Shown: in pieces, positions 59,636 to 64,000 of the stretch
Numbering within the stretch: position 1 is the first letter of the stretch
Layout: every line of letters starts with the position of its first letter
DNA from: Hermatobates lingyangjiaoensis
Taxonomy: Eukaryota; Arthropoda; Insecta; Hemiptera; Hermatobatidae
DNA: 64,000 nt
Assembly: GCA_026182355.1 (NCBI GenBank)
Contig: JAPFBL010000047.1
Coordinates: 1,054,001-1,118,000 of the forward strand
Direction: 5' to 3'
Notes under the pieces: generated by a model
The model's input: the letters and a program-made list of their open reading frames with translations, nothing else
Databases searched by the model: none
What the model was told of the DNA's origin: nothing
Translations under genes and position numbers: made by a program

Positions 59636-59842
59636 TGATATCTATGTTAATGAGGAAACGGATAACCTGGAAAAAATAGAAGCTACCATGGACAATAACC
59701 CTATCCCATTGACTCTAACTGAGTGTAAGAGGCATATCGGGAATCTTACTAGGCGAAGTGAACAGCAGCCCAAAGGACTGACGCAGTCAGGAAACTCAAA
59801 AAACTTCTATAGACACCAGAGTGTGGCATAATTTTGATTGAT
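59636..59842 (+). pseudogene. Unidentified coding relic
   Basis: An open frame without Met reads PGSDDIYVNEETDNLEKIEA, then TMDNNPIPLTLTECKRHIGN and LTRRSEQQPKGLTQSGNSKN, ending at a TAA. Composition is coding-like (rich in E, D, T, N and K, low in AT-run residues) and stops follow in quick order. It may be a remnant of a transposase or other domesticated sequence; I do not recognise the family. Confidence 0.3.
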
Positions 59843-61299
59843 AACCGGTTCGACTGTCTGCCGAACACCTTCACAGCACAGAAGCGGCGATAGATCCAAA
59901 CGAAAGGGGATTGACACACACCACCACTCTTGCCGTCTGCAGGGGGTTGCCGGACCATCAACTACACTGGGATGGATGGAATTATACTAGGACTGTTAAC
60001 TTCTTTGCATCACGAACATTTAGGATTATAATACTGAAAATTTTGCATTTCAAACTAAATATTATTTTTTCTATATATTTAACATATATCAGGTAACATC
60101 AAAGTTTAAACCACAGTGAGAAATTTAGTAATGAGATTATAACCTTTTGATGAAAGTTATGGTCCTTGTCATGGTCAAATGATTAATTGATTTTGAATTA
60201 CATAGTTTGATTACGACGAGAAATTATTTTTTTGTAAGATCTTACTTCTATGTTTAATTTATTGCATAAGTTTTAGTTTTCCTTTGAACGGTTTTGCGGT
60301 AAAATCTCATTATATACATTACATTTACAAAAAATATATGTATAAATTACATATTGTAACATTTAGCTAAAGTTTAATATAACTGCATTATTAATATGAA
60401 TGTGACGTCCGTTTGAAACAAGAAAGAGAAAAGTAATACAAGTTTGTCTTATTTAAGTTGAATTGGGTAATGTAGTTTTTAACTCGTCAAAAGTTGATGT
60501 GCCGCTCTCAAGGGTGTTTTATTCGGGAAGCAGATCGTTAGTGTAGCTTAACATCACCCAAAACTACCAACTTCTCAATCCCCTTTCTATCATTTGTTTC
60601 GATAACCACTTCTCTTACATACACTTGCCTTATCTTTATTCACTTATTGAATGTTTCAGTAAATTACTTAGGAATTCCAATACATATATTTTGTTTTTTA
60701 TATATATATATATAACTTACATAAAACAAACTTAAATTGTATCAGAACAAGGTCAGTTCTTCAGGTATATATTACATAGCAATACCAATTGTTATAAAAA
60801 CATTTCTGCTTTTTTGCTAATAAATTTTAATTTTCTCACTATCTACAGTCACCCACTATCTGGTAGGATCATCGACAGAAGCACTGGGTTAACAAACCCT
60901 ACACAATTAAAAGGTAATGGTTTATATTTATAGCATGTAAATGTACATTTTAATTATACGCTTGTATAATTAATTATAGTTAAAACATTTGTAATACAGT
61001 TATTTATGAGAATATTATTCATAAATATATATGTATGCATTGAATAGAAACAAAAACATGAATGGAACCTGACACGAGGATTCATTTCAAAATGTTGGCC
61101 CTTTTAATGCGCACCCTCAACCAGCAGTAGTGAATTTCTGTGATTTATTTTATGTGTGCTCTTAATTAAATCTAGTTTATGTAAAAACTAGATTTTATAT
61201 AAATAAAACACACTCATTCTTTGTGTTTTTTTATATATCTTTGTGGCTTATGCTTTAATATACATATACTTCAAATAAAATGAAAGGTCCGTGTGGACA
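59843..61299. other. AT-rich sequence with F12 and F2 fragments
   Basis: At 60700-60770 a (TA)n run and an F12 end (minus: TATACCTGAAGAACTGACCT). At 61125-61195 an F2 tail. No gene, and no upstream DDR exon, was found. Confidence 0.35.
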
Positions 61300-61480
61300 T
61301 AGAAAACTTTAACAAATAGGAAACAACACAGAAAGTTACTACAGAACTCAATTCGATATTTCGACATCTGTCGTCATCGGGAAGAAGTTTGCACAGTAGC
61401 AGTTTGCGCGTCAACCCGAGTACTTCACACTTCTCCCCGATGACGACGGATGTCGAAATATCGAAGTGAGTTCTGTAGTT
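61300..61480. mobile_element. Inverted-repeat element, family F4
   Basis: Left arm (minus 61380-61355) and right arm (plus 61437-61463) each carry CCGATGACGAC..GATGTCGAAATATCGAA and the tail GAGTTCTGTAGT. Arms face away from a central block of about 55 bp. It abuts the (TA)n tract at 61488. Confidence 0.6.
61437..61463 (+). ncRNA. Hammerhead-like core, F4
   Basis: Same layout as 48967: CCGATGA, C, GAC/GTC, GAAA, ATAT, C. Stem I has one mismatch here (CTCC against GAAG). Confidence 0.45.
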
Positions 61481-61483
61481 AAA

Positions 61484-61487
<4 letters not shown>

Positions 61488-61516
<29 letters not shown>
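61488..61516. repeat. (TA)n microsatellite
   Basis: About 28 bp of TA between an F4 element and a PLE fragment. Confidence 0.9.
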
Positions 61517-61549
61517 GTTTTGTTAAAAATTATGCCAATTTGTATTCTT

Positions 61550-61860
61550 GTCGTTTTGCAAGGACAATGTTCTACAGCAACAACATTATCCAGGAGATTA
61601 ACATTGCACCTGACTGCAGGTGCCCCGAAAGACCACACTCAGAGCACTCATAGTCTCAAACTAACCAGGGAAAAAGTGAATCAAAATATTCTTGTACTTT
61701 ATCAAGAGAATGACCAGAGAAGACTACAAAATTTTGGAAGCACTCTTCATAAGAGAGAAGAAGCCGAACCTGAACAATCAGACCACGAGCTTCACAAGAA
61801 TATTAAAACTGCACGCAGGGACGTAAGGTGTTAAGTTCAAGCCCTGATTAAGTTCAAAGT
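61550..61860 (+). pseudogene. PLE endonuclease fragment (GIY-YIG, C-terminal part)
   Basis: Starts at GQCSTATTLSRRLTLHLTAG, close to the YIG motif, then APKDHTQSTHSLKLTREKVN and ILVLYQENDQRRLQ. At about 61733 a frameshift moves the remainder to another frame, ILEALFIREKKPNLNNQTTS then FTRILKLHAGT, with the catalytic Glu and the conserved Asn. The upstream part is replaced by (TA)n. It is a relative of the 53-54 kb family (LSRRLTMHLAAGGPKEHT), clearly diverged. Confidence 0.8.
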
Positions 61861-62041
61861 GTTAGTGCTTTTAGTTAATAACATCCATGGACACAAGAAC
61901 CTATCATAACCTGTGTAAAACTCCCACTCAATTTATGTAAACATTTCTTATTCAGATAGTATGTTCAACAATTTAGATAGTTTTCATTAGTATTTGAGTT
62001 AAGTTATTATCTAGTTAAAAACTCTCTAAAGACTCCCTTCC

Positions 62042-62071
62042 CTGATGATAGTCAAAGCTGACCGAAACGTT
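62042..62071 (+). ncRNA. Hammerhead-like ribozyme candidate downstream of PLE endonuclease
   Basis: CTGATGA intact, spacer T, stem II with GTC/GAC, GAAA, palindrome ACGT, cleavage base T. TTCC before the core pairs perfectly with GGAA after it (stem I, 4 bp). It lies about 190 bp after the endonuclease end, the same order as in the 54 kb copy. Confidence 0.55.
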
Positions 62072-62104
62072 GGAATCCTTCAGAATATTTATTATTTATT
62101 GTGA

Positions 62105-62385
62105 GTTTGTAAAAAAAAAATGGATATGAACAATAAAACATTTGGCGAATAAAACAGGTGAGGCAACCTCGACGTCGGGGCAAACGGTTTGCCCTCGTGG
62201 AGGTTAGATTCCTCTGTGAGAGAAAATTGCTAAGGGTAGGCGGGCGTCTGAAGGATAGCCGTGGGGGATTAGGAAAGGTTCTGGAGGTGGCGGGGGAAGA
62301 AGTTAAGATTGCGAAAAGTTCAGTGATGATGGTACCCAGCCTGTGGATACCTGTGAAGTTGGTGGTGATAAGTTAGGGAGACCTA
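62105..62385 (-). pseudogene. Probable PLE linker-domain fragment
   Basis: On minus an open frame reads HRLGTIITELFAILTSSPAT (approximate left part), SRTFPNPPRLSFRRPPTLSN, FLSHRGNLTSTRANR and LPRRRGCLTC. The SP..F-NPP-LSFRRP--L--FL and later RGCLTC pattern resembles the segment between reverse transcriptase and GIY-YIG in many Penelope-like elements, where a FRRP block precedes a Cys pair. It is oriented opposite to the endonuclease fragment at 61550. G+C content is well above the window mean. Confidence 0.5.
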
Positions 62386-62479
62386 GAGGGAGAGGAAGAG
62401 GAGTCCAATGTAGGATTGTGTTAGATTAGAGACTGTAAGTGTGTGCTTTTAATTTCTCTATGTTTCTTTTTGTACATTG

Positions 62480-62520
62480 AACTATACGATCCCGTTTGGG
62501 ATCGTGTTTCCAACGAAATA

Positions 62521-62560
<40 letters not shown>
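62480..62560. repeat. Hairpin next to (TA)n
   Basis: ACGATCCCGTTTGGGATCGT is an 8-bp-stem hairpin with a four-base loop, followed by GTTTCCAACGAAATAG and a TA run (62521-62560). Confidence 0.7.
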
Positions 62561-62564
<4 letters not shown>

Positions 62565-63629
62565 CAAAATGTCTTGAAGGCGTTTTTTGGAGAATTCTTT
62601 GATGCTAGAACACACTTTGGTAAAGGTGAGGTTTGTTTTCAGAACTTCGGAAGTGATAAAAAGTCCTTATCACTCGCCAACACTTTCCTACATCTGCTCC
62701 ATGGATTATATTTTTTTCATTCACATTTTCATACACAGTATAAAGTGTATACCCAATGGTTCACACAAGTATGGCTATAACTTATTTGAAATATGTATGG
62801 CTTACAATGTAACGTATAATTACACCATTTTGCAAGTTACATGTCTACTGTTATTTTATTCTTTTTTATTGAAGTATATTTTTTTAAATAAATGTCTACT
62901 TCACTAATTTAGAGGGTTTTTGTTTTTAACGCGGAGGTGACTATATTTATTTCTGCTGATATTTTAGAAATAATCCTTTAGCATACATGACTGTTCAGGC
63001 GCAAACATCTTCTGGATCTTCAGTGAAAAGACTTCTTACGCGTTCTCTTTTCTTGTTCAATATACACTTCTTTTAAAAATTTCACTACTGATGATTTAAT
63101 TGATTGTATCTTCCTAAGGAACTGGAAGTCGAATAAATGGACTTACTTATCCAGCATCAACTTAAGAGGTACAACGGTTTCTAATACTAATAATGTAACT
63201 CTAATACATGAGACCAAATTTATATAATAGGAGTCACAATTCGAAGTGAGCTACACTCACTTCTTTTCATTGATAAGAACTTATTTAATTTTACGAAATT
63301 TTATTTATGGATTTGACAACTTCAACTTTTCATATAATATATCCGATTATAAATTATTTTTGTGAGTCAATAAGTTTTAGTTTTCCTTGATAATTTTGTT
63401 ACTAAAGGTTTTAATTATTTATTAATAATTAAAATTATTTTACAACTATTGCACATAAAAAGAATTATTATACAAGTATTGCACATGAAAATAATTATTT
63501 TATTGAAATAACGAATTGCAGTGACATTCTTTTAGTTTTTTTGACTTATAATTTTTATTTCTGTGCAACTTTTTCTTTTTATGAATTCTCAGTTTATGAC
63601 TTGTTTATTCACTTTGTTAATTGAGGCCT
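62561..63629. other. AT-rich sequence, nothing identified
   Basis: No supported feature. No upstream DDR exon recognised. Confidence 0.3.
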
Positions 63630-63862
63630 AGATAGTCCAGCGGCTTGTAAATCAATATATTCCGGATTCGGTGATTACTCTGGCCTTATACATCATTCAA
63701 GAGGTCAAAATACAAGTGAGCACTTTGTTCTTCGGAGAGGACGTTAAACTCCGGAGCAGGTTATAGTTAAAATCGGTGCTCCAAATACAGTCGAGTTGGG
63801 TAAAATTTCGAACTCCCAATGTATAATCAACCAGGTAATGTGGCTCAAGCATTACTAAAATG
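63630..63862 (+). mobile_element. tRNA-derived SINE, second family, plus orientation
   Basis: Head GGCCTAGATAGTCCAGCGG (A-box-like) and CCGGATTCGGTGATTAC (B-box-like), core TTCGGAGAGGACGTTAAACT, tail TCGAGTTGGGTAAAATTTCG then AACTCCCAATGTATAATC. The GAGAGGACGTTAA core and the GAGTTRGG-AAAATTT tail are shared with the minus-strand SINE family at 37275. Confidence 0.6.
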
Positions 63863-64000
63863 GGTGTAAATTAATAAATGAGCCACATATTCTGCCCTTA
63901 AAAAGCTCTAATGGTGAAAGTATATTTGTGTGGCATTAGAATACAAAACAAAGTTTGTAAACTAGATGTAGCGTTCAAACTGAAGACTGCATGCTACATA

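Noticed and set aside
59749..59961. Minus-strand frame as the missing upstream DDR exon
   Set aside because: No discoidin-domain pattern and no suitable splice phase.

Overview
The window is a 64 kb stretch of AT-rich animal nuclear DNA, most likely from an arthropod and probably an insect. That assignment is inferred from the insect-like reading of a discoidin domain receptor (DDR) gene and from the mix of mobile elements; no species is claimed. Spliced exons with GT/AG ends, TA and CA microsatellites and dense transposon remains rule out a prokaryote.

The only recognisable host gene is a DDR-family receptor tyrosine kinase on the minus strand. Four consecutive exons are visible: 56141-55994, 46688-46524, 32844-32711 and 5365-5158. 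Their splice phases match at every junction. Together they encode the end of the collagen-binding discoidin domain and nearly all of the discoidin-like domain. The introns between them are about 9.3, 13.7 and 27.3 kb. The start of the gene lies beyond the right edge or in an exon not found; the transmembrane and kinase exons lie beyond the left edge. Almost everything else in the window is intron, filled with transposable elements.

Repeat content: (1) Penelope-like retroelement (PLE) pieces encoding GIY-YIG endonuclease at 37.6-38.3 kb, 52.9-54.9 kb (two nearly identical inverted copies) and 61.5-62.1 kb, plus a probable PLE linker-domain piece at 62.1-62.4 kb. (2) About a dozen short element families, often inverted pairs next to (TA)n tracts, carrying a hammerhead-ribozyme-like core. 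(3) Helitron-like ends at 17.0, 18.8, 21.85 and 31.1 kb, with a nested palindrome at 18.25-21.85 kb and a shared 132-bp tandem repeat. (4) A fold-back mariner at 6.9-7.8 kb. (5) Pogo/Tigger-like MITEs with TA flanks at 1.6, 10.3, 41.6 and 56.6 kb. (6) A hAT fragment at 23.6 kb. (7) tRNA-derived SINEs. (8) A four-unit 60-bp tandem repeat at 51.4 kb with a 120-bp higher-order pattern, open as a 20-residue repeat on the minus strand.

The most interesting signal is comparative. Many unrelated terminal sequences share one design: CTGANGA, one extra base, a short stem, GAAA, then a self-complementary 4-6-mer and a non-G base. The bases flanking the core often pair as a stem I. Stems I, II and III change between families while pairing is largely kept, which argues for functional minimal (probably dimeric) hammerhead RNAs across many retroelement families.
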